Assembly: GCA_023334545.1 (NCBI GenBank)
Contig: JAADVB010000169.1
Coordinates: 1 to 42,241, forward strand
DNA: 42,241 nucleotides
Source of the DNA: Salisapilia sapeloensis
Lineage: Eukaryota; Oomycota; Peronosporomycetes; Peronosporales; Salisapiliaceae
Direction: 5' to 3'
The first letter of the stretch is position 1; each line of letters begins with the position of its first letter. Position numbers and translations under genes: made by a program. Shown here one piece after another: positions 28,053 to 38,277 of the stretch. The notes under the pieces are model-generated. The model saw nothing but the letters and a program-made list of their open reading frames with translations, searched no databases and was not told where the DNA came from.

Positions 28053-28265
28053 CTACCCTGCTTTCATGTACGTTTTCCATGGTCGATCGGGATGGTTTTC
28101 GATAATGTACTCCATTCGATCTTTGAGCTTTCCAGTACTTTCATTGAATAGCGGGGATCCCCCCGCATAACAAATTCCCTCGTTATCTCCAAATTTGTTG
28201 CGGTTATCTTTTGCAATCCATGTCTCAATCGCTTCCTTCTCTTTTTTCGAAAGGTTCTGAACCAT
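28053..28265 (-). CDS. Small conserved-looking 70-residue protein
   Basis: A single exon of 70 residues with an ATG start. It reads as a compact domain: a helical EKEAIETWIAKDNRNKFGD, then CYAGGSPLFNESTG and DRMEYIIENHPDRPW. The pattern WI...N.FGD....YAGG.PLF.E.TG...R.EYI...HP..PW recalls a family of short proteins of bacteria and algae whose function I do not know; this is memory, not a search. If that is right, the gene may have a bacterial or plastid-donor origin. The codons are AT-richer than those of the housekeeping genes. No signal peptide or membrane segment. Confidence 0.6.
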   Translation of the reverse strand: MVQNLSKKEKEAIETWIAKDNRNKFGDNEGICYAGGSPLFNESTGKLKDRMEYIIENHPDRPWKTYMKAG

Positions 28266-28279
28266 TGTATCTATGTGGT

Positions 28280-28556
28280 TCAGGTGTCGACCGCGCTTAC
28301 AATAATACTAGTAGCTCGCTCGTTCAAGTCCGATGGATGGCTTTGGAGTAGATATCTGCACCGCTTTCTTCGTATGTAGCAAAGTGCAGAATGATATATA
28401 AACGGCATATCTACCTGAGACATGAAGCTACTTGATACTTTCTGGATATTACTTTGAAGAGCCTCTAAAGGGGTTAACGGATGCTTCCATACTTTTTCCA
28501 AGTTTCATACGATCTTTCCAGACTTCTTGCCAGTAAAAATTTATCGAATGGTTCAT
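28280..28556 (-). CDS. Weak candidate: two-exon 59-residue protein
   Basis: Exons 28453-28556 and 28280-28355, joined over a 97 bp intron (GTAATA...TGCAG), would code for a 59-residue protein starting MNHSINFYWQEVWKDRMKLG and ending SIIVSAVDT. It would lie 14 bp upstream of, and on the same strand as, the 70-residue gene. The intron is longer than most here and no family is recognised, so this could equally be leader sequence of that gene. Confidence 0.2.
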
Positions 28557-31064
28557 GTCACTAAATCAGTCATTCTGATCATCAAGTCTATCTGAAGGGA
28601 CTGAAAACGTGACTCTAGATACGAAAATAGCTCTTCCTCTTGAAGTTCAAATATGCTGTCATTAAAAATTCACGAAGTAATTTATGGTAGTCACATGGTG
28701 TATATAGGAAAAGAGCTAACTTGGCGACGTAAAAATAGAGATGGCGTGCAAAACGATGCAATTGAAGGATAATTGGGTACAACATTCGAAGATGGAGCGG
28801 GTTCACAAAATTTTACGAAATCAATCGTACGAGGTTATATGTTGGAGATGTGAACTGTAGTTGCTCTATATAGCTCTGCTCTGTGATTAATAGCTGCACA
28901 CAATCCATCTCGGCTGCCATCGCTACTCTGCAGACAAGCGTAATGTCACTTGATTGCTAACAGAAAGAAAACAGACACGAAGAAAATTGCTACTTTTATT
29001 ATCCACTGTTGTCTTGGACCTTTTCTATATGTCTGATTTCTGACGTACTCAATAGATAATTAATCTTGTAAATAGTGTTCTCGCATTTAATAAAGTCGTT
29101 TATGATCACTTGCGTTTGGTTGATCGTATCATTTGCTGGGTCGACAGACAGTCTTCCTCGCTAGATTTTCCTACCATTACATTATTACCAGAACCGTAAA
29201 TAGGTCTTGGGGTTTTATGGAAGAATAACATTTTGATATCTACCAAGCAACGAAGGAAAGGACATACTTTGGTCAAACTCCTCTCTATGGATATATTTAT
29301 TTGCCGATTTATTTTTCTTTATACTCACCTTTAGTATCGAATCCATATCTCCACACAACCTGCATATAATTTTAGCAAAAGCCGCTTTTTCTGTTATTGA
29401 TCATTACAGAAGACGTGCATCAAGGTTCCTTCCTATCAATTTGGAGGCACATCTCATAGGCGAATAGATCACTTGGTTTGACAATGCTACACTTAGCTTC
29501 AGGTCAGAAAATATTACGCATATGGTACCGTCACACATTCATTTTATTATGGCGTTGTGAACACTGAACAAATGAATCGACTTTAAAATTCTAAGAAAAG
29601 ATAGTAAAACTCATCATGATCCGTATAAATCAATGAACGAATCTTGATGATAAAACGGACATATTTACAAAGAAATAAATTATAGCAGATACGCAGTTAG
29701 AGAAACGGGGGTTTGATTTGGTATCGTTCACTGGCCGTATCGCGTGTTTATCACTGCGTGCGCTTCTATATCAGCATGAGTCATTACGAGCTATCTTAAG
29801 GTCATGGAGGGTGGGAAGCGGCTCGAATAGGCGCCAGACTTGTAAGTTCATCTTCTTCGTTTGTACCCAAATAGAGCGCTCGTTGTAGCTTCATAGAACG
29901 AAGCAAATGCTTCAACCTAGCAAGTTTTGCGATTGCATCGGGGAGCAATCTACTTTTGCCTCTTTTAAGTACATATTCCCTCTCCGAACTGATGCTGTAA
30001 GCGTAAACTAACTTAAGCTGAATATGCTAGTAGAAAGCAAAGTGTGCTATCGTTTGGGATATGGCGCTTATCAATATGTACTTATTTTAGCTTCCATGTG
30101 ACTTTCAAACTTATAAACGAAGTATTAAGACTCCTCCAAATTGCTTTGAGTGCAGTGAGCACGCTGATTTTTCTTTGCAAGATAATGTAAAAGGGTTTGC
30201 AACCGGTAGCATGACACGGATATCGCTTTGTCTTCTCGCTTTGGTCATAATGCTTCTGCACCCTCATGCCTTACATTTAACTGATTAAAACTTTTGTTCA
30301 CATAGGAAATGAAGTCAAGTGGAGTGTTGGCGAATACTAAATGACTTAAACTACTTGCTGTATAGCTGGTAATGAAGATGTTGTTAAACCTTCGATTATA
30401 TGAAAGCGTAGCAATCTCACCTACGGAAGTTAAAAAAGCCCGCGTAAGATTCAAGATCGCATATGAAAGCTTGATCAAAAACAGTTGTATTGCCTTATGG
30501 TATGAGGAAGATATCTAACTACATTCAAGCGTGACGGTTTGCAAAGTACTTTTCTTGGCCTCAGCATATATCATACACAAATACGCATACATCCTGCTCT
30601 GCGGTTTGTCACCTCTAATGTTTAGGTTCATATTAAAGTCCTGTCTCTCCATACGACTTGACTAGGAATCCTATTTTTGAAACGACATAGCTAGCTGCCT
30701 CCAAGTGGCTGTCACAAGCTCTCCGACGGTACGAAGTAAAAGGGAGGAGTACCTATCCCAACACAGTGTCCTGAGGCGTCTTCATACCCAGGACTTGTTG
30801 CGCTCTTCCAAAGACCGCTCACAACCATCCTGGTGCTCCGATACTCTTTGCAAATTTCCACACGCTCTTGCTTTAATCTTCTTGCTACTAGGTATTTCAT
30901 CGAGCGCCCTTTGCCAAGTATCTAGAGTCCAGCAAATAAAAAGAAATGATCATTAGGCTCACTTGCAGACAAAGTATCCTTGCATCAAAACTTCAAATAA
31001 CGAAGTCTAGTAGAGATCACAATATTACGAGTGACTGGAAGTACCACATGTGACTGTTGTGTGT
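28557..31064. other. 2.5-kb gene-poor AT-rich region
   Basis: No gene can be firmly called. Coding-like open stretches on the minus strand are 28813-28920 (ATG start, MAAEMDCVQLLITEQSYIEQ...), 28999-29160 (54 codons after a CTAG, ending KVQDNSG) and 29802-30026 (75 codons after a CTAG acceptor, ending PIRAASHPP). I could not join them with consistent phases. They may be exons of an unrecognised gene or remains of one. No terminal repeats, reverse transcriptase or transposase motifs, and no tRNA, were seen. Confidence 0.4.
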
Positions 31065-31099
31065 CGTCCGGATAAGGCTGATGCTATCTTATCCGGATG
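31065..31099. repeat. Inverted repeat just upstream of the TTLL gene
   Basis: Arms 31065-31076 (CGTCCGGATAAG) and 31088-31099 (CTTATCCGGATG) pair over 12 bp with one mismatch around an 11-base loop. The site lies 17 bp before the start codon. It could be a hairpin in the 5' leader or a palindromic protein-binding site; the sequence alone does not say which. Confidence 0.6.
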
Positions 31100-31115
31100 A
31101 CGGTTTCTACTACCC

Positions 31116-33164
31116 ATGTCGCGTCCTATCCTTCGAGTCGACACAATTGCTACTAGAAATATAATGGAGACTCGTGTACGTCAGCGATTGCGAGAGCTCC
31201 AGATGAAAAATAGTGCCGGCGCAATTGATTCTATATCAGACACAATGAAGATGCCGCCACTTGAGGTCTCCGCAGCCACTCACATGCCAACACCAGCACG
31301 TATGCGCTATACGAAGCTTAGTGACGATTATAACAACAGCGAGGAAGAGTTTTGCAGTCGAAACGAAACAGAGGATGAAGAAGATGAGTCAGACGAGAGT
31401 GGAGGAGAAGATTGTGATGCCGATGGAGAAGGTGAGACCGATAGCTGCGTCTCTATTGACGCACGTAAGAATGCCAAGACACAGCCTGCAGCAATGATTC
31501 ACATTTTCTACAGCAATCGATCACCATCAAGGCCACCACTCGTGTGGTTTCCATATCCAGAACATCTTGATATCAATCCTCGACCTCCTTTAACGAATGA
31601 AGGCGGTACTTCTAGATTAGTTTCCATACCTTCAAGTGATCTCAAGGTCTACTATAAGACGCACTGGGAACGCAATTGTGTAAAGCAAGCATTCGCTGCT
31701 GCAGGGCTTCGTCGGACGAAAAAGAAGTGGACACAGTGGAGCGTTGCTTGGGCAAAGCACATTCCACGCACGAAGTTCAAGTACCTATCGACGTTCAACT
31801 CGCATTTGCATGCATTCAATCATTTCCCAGATCCATGGGTCATTGGACGTAAAGACCGTCTAACGAAAACGTTAGCGATAGCACGCCGGAAGCTCGGAAG
31901 AGACGAGTATGACTTTCTACCTGAATCATTCACACTACCTGATCAATTCGGTGCTTTCTCGCGCGCAATGGAACGTGAAAACAGTCGCTTAAAAGCCAGT
32001 CTCTGGATTCTGAAGCCTCCAGCATCCGCTTGTGGTCGAGGAATCCGTGTGATCTCGTCGAAAGATGTAGACAAGTACGTGACTAAGCACAAAAAGTACG
32101 TCATCCAGCGCTACTTGTCCAATCCATTGCTGATTGACGGCGTCAAGTTTGATATAAGGCTCTACGCAGCAGTCACGAGCGTGAATCCATTACGTATATA
32201 TATGTTTAATGAAGGTATAGCTCGATTCTGTACGGAGAAATTCTCCTTGTCGGATCTGAAGAACCGGTTCCGACATCTCTCCAATTACTCGATTAACAAG
32301 AAGAGCAATACATTCGTTGAAAATGAACACCATGATGAGCAGAACGTCGGTAGTAAATGGAGCTACTCTGCTTTACTTCGCTATCTTGAGGAAAAACACA
32401 TAACATCGGACGCTGGGAATGTTCATCGTGAGATTGAGGCTATTATATGCAAAACGATTCTCGCGATGGAGCCACACACGACTTCGCTAGTACATGAATA
32501 TGTTGGAGGTCCAACACAATGCTTTGAACTGTTCGGTTTCGACTTTATGATCGATGCAGAGCTAAAGCCATGGCTTATCGAGGTAAATGTCTCGCCATCT
32601 CTCATGAGTGCCTCACCTCTCGATAAACATATCAAAGGTGTGCTCTTGTCCGATCTCTTCCATCTCGTCGGTGTACCAGTTGCTCTCGACCGACTACCAA
32701 AGAAATACCGACCAGCACCTTCTGTCGCTACATCAGTATCACCACCTCATCCGTCTGCTTCCTACCTCCGTCGTCGATTACCACCGAGTAATCAAAAGCA
32801 GCCACATCGATACGGTCGGACTGGATCACACTCAAAACAGAAGAAGCACAGCGTGCCTCGAGGTTCGAGAGATGTTAATCGTGTACTGCACGACGTTGTG
32901 TTCGACACGTCTATTAAAAGTTTTGATCCAAGTCATTTGGATCTGTTCACGCATAATGATTGGGACATGATTCATGCCATGGACGATGAAAACGAGCGAA
33001 GTGGAAACTTCCATCGGGTATACCCTACTTCCAACCCGATTGACGCTGAGAAGTACCAAAAGCTATTCATGACAATTCGCTATAGCGATGCGCTGTGCAG
33101 TAAATGGGTGCAGACAGCACAGCATAAAGTCACTGCGACATCACATAAGAAAGCGGGTCGATAA
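31116..33164 (+). CDS. TTLL4: Tubulin polyglutamylase, TTLL4-like
   Basis: A single exon of 682 residues. After an acidic, disordered N-terminus the TTL domain spans about residues 185-540. Motifs agree with TTLL4: FPDPWVIGRKDRLTKTLA, WILKPPASACGRGIRVI (ATP lysine and loop), VIQRYLSNPLLIDGVKFDIRLY, HLSNYSINKKS, CFELFGFDFMID and PWLIEVNVSPSL, with the Glu and Asn that bind metal and ATP. TTLL4-type enzymes add glutamate chains to tubulin tails in axonemes and to other proteins. The C-terminal 140 residues are basic and less conserved. An oomycete would need it for zoospore flagella, and the convergent neighbour is a long coiled-coil protein that could also be axonemal. Confidence 0.92.
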   Translation: MSRPILRVDTIATRNIMETRVRQRLRELQMKNSAGAIDSISDTMKMPPLEVSAATHMPTPARMRYTKLSDDYNNSEEEFCSRNETEDEEDESDESGGEDCDADGEGETDSCVSIDARKNAKTQPAAMIHIFYSNRSPSRPPLVWFPYPEHLDINPRPPLTNEGGTSRLVSIPSSDLKVYYKTHWERNCVKQAFAAAGLRRTKKKWTQWSVAWAKHIPRTKFKYLSTFNSHLHAFNHFPDPWVIGRKDRLTKTLAIARRKLGRDEYDFLPESFTLPDQFGAFSRAMERENSRLKASLWILKPPASACGRGIRVISSKDVDKYVTKHKKYVIQRYLSNPLLIDGVKFDIRLYAAVTSVNPLRIYMFNEGIARFCTEKFSLSDLKNRFRHLSNYSINKKSNTFVENEHHDEQNVGSKWSYSALLRYLEEKHITSDAGNVHREIEAIICKTILAMEPHTTSLVHEYVGGPTQCFELFGFDFMIDAELKPWLIEVNVSPSLMSASPLDKHIKGVLLSDLFHLVGVPVALDRLPKKYRPAPSVATSVSPPHPSASYLRRRLPPSNQKQPHRYGRTGSHSKQKKHSVPRGSRDVNRVLHDVVFDTSIKSFDPSHLDLFTHNDWDMIHAMDDENERSGNFHRVYPTSNPIDAEKYQKLFMTIRYSDALCSKWVQTAQHKVTATSHKKAGR

Positions 33165-33214
33165 ATAAACGCGTATATACTTTGATACGTTCTCTTCTTG
33201 GGTACTCGCGAGAC

Positions 33215-35705
33215 CTAGTCATCCAGACTTGCAACATCTTCTACTACATGCAGTCCATCGTCTTCATTTGTCCCTCTATCTTTTTCGTCTCGAACACACA
33301 CTCCTTCCATTGTCATTCCATTAACAGAGATCATACCGTGCCTCCGACACTTATTCTCACGTCCATCAGGTGACCCTCGTGGTTGCAGCCACTTTTGACT
33401 AAGGATCTGTGCCGTTTCCACCGAAGGAGGTTGAACGGAGTTAAAGATGTGAGATAGCACTTGTCCTGTCGGTGCTCTTGGTCCTAGCACGATGTTCTGC
33501 ATCCATTATACTCGCTAGTTAGTGGCTCGTGTATGCATATTATAGAATTAGACGAACCGATTGCTTCATTCCAGACGAAGCGCTAGATCCATGACTTTTT
33601 GCATTCTTTGATCGTGCGTCTGGCTTTCCATCCCAGCTCAATTGGCTAGCACCAAGTTTCATTTTGATCGTTAGTGCCACTTCCACAATCTTCTTTTGTA
33701 GCGTCTCGAGCATGACACCGGATGATAGCTCACTTAGCAGCATCGGTCCACTGATCTGCTCTTGCTGACGTAGCATTGACTCGGCATGTAGGATCTCAAG
33801 TGCTCTTTGCATGATCTGACGAAGCTTTTGCATCTCTTCATTCCTCTGCTCTCGAAGTTCATCGTACTCGTCCGTGCGTTTATGAACCAGTGTCAATTTG
33901 TCAAACATATCGCGCTCGATGGACGCACACTTCTCGTAGACGTTCGTAGCACTCTCCCTTCGCCGAGAAGCTTCTGCTGATAATCGATCAAACTTGGACT
34001 GCAGCGCCTTGACCTCTTCCTGCAGTTCGACATTCAAACGGTGTTTATGCAAAAGCTCTTTTTCAACAGACAAGAAGCTTTCGACAAAGGATTCCACGTC
34101 TTGATATCCTGCTGTGTGTTGGATGAGTCCGAATGCCGTCTGATCAAGATCACAAAGGTTAATACGTTCTCATAATTTATATATCTAAAAAGCTAGAGCT
34201 ACCCGTGCATCCACAAGACCACTGGTTTCATCACATAAATAGCTGCTGGCGTCTGACAGTCCCCGAGCCTTTGACGGTGCTACTATATTCGGCATCGATG
34301 GACTATCCGAACTGGACGCAGGGGTCGTGGCATTTGCTGCATTTGTAGCACGCTCTTGAACGGCGTTGATGAAAGACTCGACATCGACTACAGTCGTCGC
34401 TGCTGGAGGCAAGTTGATTCGTCTTTCATCTTCAATAATCTCCGCTCTTCGTTCCAACTCAGTCAAGTCGTTCGTCAATTGGATTCTTTGCGTCTTGCTA
34501 GCAAGAATTCTGCTTTCCATGCCTTCATTCACGGTCTTTACATCTTCAATGTCAGACTCTAGTTTTGCTCGGACTTTGTCCAGTGACAGTAGCTCTCGAC
34601 GAACTTTGTCAACGTCCTGCCGGATCTGTTGCTGGACGGTAACTTTTTTCATATAGTCTTCTTCTGCCTTTGCCAAGCGATGCTGCATGACGGAAGAACA
34701 ATGCGCAACTGCGGCATCGTTTTCTTGCACGGCATTTACACCTCGAACACGTCTTCTCAATTCTGAAATTTCAGCTTCGATCCGAGCTTTCGTTTGATCT
34801 ACTTTAGCTAGCTGGTCTTTTGTTGTTTGAATTTGATTCAAGAAGGACGCATCGCTTTCTAACAAATGCTCGACTGTCGTTTTCAGTGGTGCCTTCTTCC
34901 TACTTGGTGGATGTCTTTGTCGGTCATCTCTGTCCAAGTCTTCATCCTCTGGTAATTCAGAATGAGACTGATGGAGCGTGTTCTTACTATTCCGCAATCG
35001 AATTGAGCTCATCTGCTGATCGCCCCCGCTAGAAATCGGGTCTACCTTGTTAACATTTGCGAGAAATTTGGACCTGAACTTGGAGTTGGGTTTCCGTCCT
35101 AGTAAAGATAAACTCTTACTTTGTGCTAAACTCTTCGTTTTATATGTCTTCGGTAACTCGGGTGTAGATGACATGTGAGAACCAGCAGGATTGACTGGAC
35201 TATTCGTATCTTGGTTACTAGTTTGAATCCCTCTAGAACGGCTCTTAGCTGGAAGCGCTGCATCTTCATTTTCATTCTTGTCCATCTTAAAGCCTTCCGA
35301 GTCTCCTTGACTGCTACTTTCTGAAGTCGTCAAACTCTTCAAGTAGGATGTTGGTGGTTTACCCCAAAGCAATGGACTCGTATTGGAACGATGAGGGAGA
35401 GCTGATTTAGATCGACTTGGTAATCGCTTCCGCCGCCGAAGGGAAGTTTCAGCCATATAGACTACATAACGATTCGGGTCATCCTCTCTCTCCTCTATCT
35501 TCTCGACGACTCCCGTATGTTGTAGGTGTCGTAGCGACTTTCTATTGCCTAGCAAGAATTCTCGATGTCGTCCCAAGTTGTCGTCTAATAGCGCATTGTA
35601 GTTTGGAATCGAGTCCGATGGGAGGAAGCGCGTATCAAAGGAAGGTTTCGAGCTATCTTTCGATGAAAGCTTGGAATCGGACCCACGTGAAAGAGCTCGA
35701 TTCAT
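33215..35705 (-). CDS. Long coiled-coil protein, possibly flagellar
   Basis: Three exons, 34203-35705, 33558-34139 and 33215-33496, with introns of 63 and 61 bp, all phase 0, give 788 residues from ATG 35705. The open frame continues upstream without an ATG. The first 300 residues are Ser/Lys-rich and disordered. Coiled coils run at about 305-450 (KTTVEHLLESDASFLNQIQ, IEAEISELRRRVRGV) and 520-660 (VESFVESFLSVEKELLHKH, LQEEVKALQSKFDRL). The tail is hydrophilic. The pattern recalls dynein-arm docking or other axonemal coiled-coil proteins, but no diagnostic motif is present; the link rests on the TTLL neighbour. The segment joining exons 1 and 2 could begin slightly earlier. Confidence 0.7.
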
Positions 35706-36035
35706 GTGTGAGTCTTTTAAACTCTGCTGATAAAGGATAGGGAGAGGATTACAACAAGACTCATCAAGTATGAAACGATGCAAATTGTGTTTGGTAGTTA
35801 ATTATAGCTGCCCACAGGCAACTCGACATGATGCATCATGGTAGATCCACTTCAAATATTCTACAAAGTAGAACTTCACACTGTCAATGAATTCCATATG
35901 CAAGCGTCAATTGTTAGGCTCCAGGAAACGGACATTCTTTCAATGACCGATCGTGTGACGTGATGGATGGGCAACACCACGACACCATGTAACTCCTTTC
36001 GAAAAATCGCGGATCGCATCTATCTTCCAGATAGT
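35706..36035. other. Intergenic region
   Basis: 330 bp between the start of the coiled-coil gene and the end of the five-exon gene. An open minus-strand stretch runs through much of it after 36036 but is better explained as downstream sequence. No repeat or RNA gene seen. Confidence 0.35.
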
Positions 36036-36758
36036 TCATTTCTGGCGTTGTGGATCTGGTGGCGACAAGATTGTTGATTCGACTGAGCTGACAAGTGTCA
36101 TCTTGCCGGGAACCCTCATATCTTCAGCAAGCACGTGGCGTACGATACAACCAAGAAATCAAAGTATGAGATCAATGAAAAGGAAGTATATTACCACGCA
36201 TAAATAGGTGCGCGTTGAACATTTTGATGTAACTTTCTACTTCATTCGGCACGTTGAGAGGCTAGTTAAATCAGAGTATTGCTATCCATTATGGTGTCTT
36301 GCTCGGTACGAATGGAAATGAGTAGAGTAGTTGTCGTGTATCGATTCGACAGCTCAGATTGAGCTTTATGTACGTCGCCGACTTGACATAGACGACAGCA
36401 CTGCACGCTGATACGGAGCCACCTCCATGCTCATTGAAAAGATATTCCTACTCGTACCGTGTCAGCATTTGATGATTACAAGTGGGAAGATAGGAAGTAC
36501 TCGTAAGATGTTGAGAAACGATAGAAGGTCGAGTGAGTCCGAACCGGATACGAGAAACCCGCTTGGGTCTTTCACAGTGCAGTACCTACGGATGAAACCG
36601 TTAGGAGGGTGTCTAGTAGACATATACGGATGAAGGAGATACCATCTCTCGATCGGTTGCGTGCCTTCTAGCCAGATCATTGTCTTGTCTTCTTGCTCGT
36701 CGACGGTGATTGTAAAGCGCCGTGTGCCGGTGTTATTGTAGATGGTAGCTTTATGCAT
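36036..36758 (-). CDS. Five-exon gene of unknown function
   Basis: Exons 36643-36758, 36501-36585, 36310-36447, 36195-36261 and 36036-36121 join in frame into 163 residues from the first ATG. The introns are 57, 53, 48 and 73 bp with GTATCT, GTACTT, GTACCG and GTAATA donors. The first intron is a multiple of three without a stop. The protein begins MHKATIYNNTGTRRFTITVD, then has a Trp motif (MIWLEGTQPIERWYCTV), a helix LLSFLNILREYLF, a strand pair and another helix. The layout of a small beta-sandwich with EL/W loop recalls the XRCC4/PAXX/SAS-6 head fold, but that is a guess from shape. The last junction is the least sure. Confidence 0.5.
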
Positions 36759-37150
36759 CTTGTGCTTCCTTGTAAATGTTCCAAATGCAAAGTGATCAAG
36801 CACGGCGTCGGTGGGACAATTGAAAGAATCGGTGCGCCAGCTCTATTTCGTTCTCCCACGTACGTTGTATCCGAAAGTGTCGGTGTACAATCGGCCCGAG
36901 GCTGACGTCAGATCTTCGTACGAAGCGATAGAAAGAATAACAACGACCAACGTGCTTCTGTCGTCCACGAATTGGGTGACACTGTCGAAGTCAGCGACCA
37001 AGCATGACGCAAGGAGACCTTGGATATACTTAGACGAGTTTGTGGATAAATGCGATGGGTGTCAACGTCGGGCACACCTTCCAATTCGAAACAAGAGGAG
37101 TACCTGATAACGGTATGCAAGATGTATTGCTAGTAGCTTTAGGTCTATCT
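36759..37150. other. Unassigned stretch with open frames on both strands
   Basis: Between the five-exon gene and bL27. The minus strand is open over about 60 codons (containing LVADFDSVTQFVDDRSTLVVVILSIASYEDL) and ends at a GTACGT. It could be a 5' exon spliced to the next gene, but no upstream ATG was found before the bL27 stop. The plus strand is open from 36811 to 37107 (98 codons, no domain). I cannot decide between them. Confidence 0.35.
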
Positions 37151-37651
37151 CTACGCAGTCGCGCTGGAAACCTTGTCGTTCGTGCTAGCAACCATGCGCT
37201 GCGGATGAGGCGTCGGCTTCACCGACACTTCCTGCCGCTTCTTCGGGACGTTGTACCAGAACCGGACGTATCCGTCTCGAGTCGCGAAAATCGTGTGGTC
37301 TTTGCCGAGGCCAACGCCTCGACCTGGGTGGTACCTCGTGCCACGCTGTCGGATGATAATGTTACCAGAAAGCACGCTTTCACTAGTTCAGATACAGTTG
37401 CATGAGAGTCTGGATACAAGCGACGCAAGTATTTCTAATATATAATGGATATACCCTCCGAATTTCTTCACGCCAAGACGTTTGGAGTGCGAGTCGCGGC
37501 CGTTTTTCGTCGAACCACCAGCCTTCTTCGTAGCCCAACGGCGTGACTGGGTGAAGAGGGCATCTGGAGCCACTGCCGACTGCTCGAGCATCGTCGAAGG
37601 GAACGCATTGGCGCCACAACGACGCATTGCCTTGGCCATCGCCATCGCCAT
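37151..37651 (-). CDS. MRPL27: Mitochondrial ribosomal protein bL27m
   Basis: Two exons, 37455-37651 and 37151-37382, with a 72 bp intron, give 142 residues. The N-terminal 35 residues are rich in Ala/Arg/Ser and look like a mitochondrial presequence. The mature start is [20 protein letters not shown], followed by [11 protein letters not shown] across the splice, then [28 protein letters not shown], all standard bL27. bL27 reaches toward the peptidyl transferase centre. The C-terminus has a short extra tail (about 30 residues). ATG 37651 begins a MAMAMAKAM run; any of these may start translation. Divergent from the SELENOK gene, 149 bp apart. Confidence 0.93.
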
Positions 37652-37800
37652 GATCGACCTTGGTATATGATGTGTGGCGAGCACGCGCCTTTCGTCGCAT
37701 AAAATTACGCTGGATTTATATAAATCGTTGTAAGCAACTGTCAACTGTATTTCGGATTTGCGATCTTGAAAAGACGCATATCAAGAAGGCACAGTCGACG

Positions 37801-38233
37801 ATGACGTACGTAAGTGGTGGCGAAGTGGTTGAGCGACGCTCGCTATGGCGACCATCGATTATCACAGATACTTTCTGGAGCGTCGTGAACTTTGTCGGAC
37901 TCTTGTATGTACTTCGTACCTAGTATGTGGCTGTATATGACTCTCAGAACTGAGATATGTGTGCTCGAGTAGCTTTTCCACGGTCTTCTCGGTACGCAAG
38001 TCGTTTGCATACGACAACACAGTATCTAAGCATGTCGTTGTGGATGTCTAGGACCCATCGGAGCGGTCGAACGGCCGTATGCAAGGGAACGGCGGGACAC
38101 GTCGCGGCCAGCACCAGCCACGTCGCATGGGCCGTATCAATCACCAAGCGCCGACGAACCGTATCCTTTCCTTCTCTACTTCCTCTTTATGTCTACTCAC
38201 ACTCGACTAGTTGGATGCAGTAGCTGCGGCTAA
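37801..38233 (+). CDS. SELENOK: Selenoprotein K homologue with Cys instead of Sec
   Basis: Four small exons, 37801-37904, 37973-37991, 38052-38160 and 38211-38233, give 84 residues; introns are 68, 60 and 50 bp and every phase fits. It matches SelK from the start (MTYVSGGEVVERRS, then LWRPSIITDTFWSVVNFVGLFF, the membrane segment) to the basic tail QPRRMGRINH. The family normally ends GGUG(R), with U read from UGA. Here the end is LGCSSCG followed by TAA, so cysteine (TGC) stands where selenocysteine would be, and no UGA is in frame. SelK is an ER membrane protein with a role in ERAD and palmitoylation complexes. The 19-base exon makes the gene hard to predict. Confidence 0.85.
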
Positions 38234-38277
38234 AGCAAAAGCAAAAAACGTACATTTGGCATTCCTATCAAACAAAT

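Noticed and set aside
30705-30956. 83-codon plus frame as a secreted RXLR-type effector
   Set aside because: The hydrophobic stretch is near the C-terminus, there is no N-terminal signal peptide and no RXLR-EER pattern in the right place.
28557-31064. A transposon or LTR element in the gene-poor region
   Set aside because: No terminal repeats, target-site duplications, or polymerase or integrase motifs were found.
37660-37923. 87-codon plus frame taken as one protein
   Set aside because: Only the part from 37801 is real (first exon of SELENOK); the upstream part overlaps the bL27 5' end.
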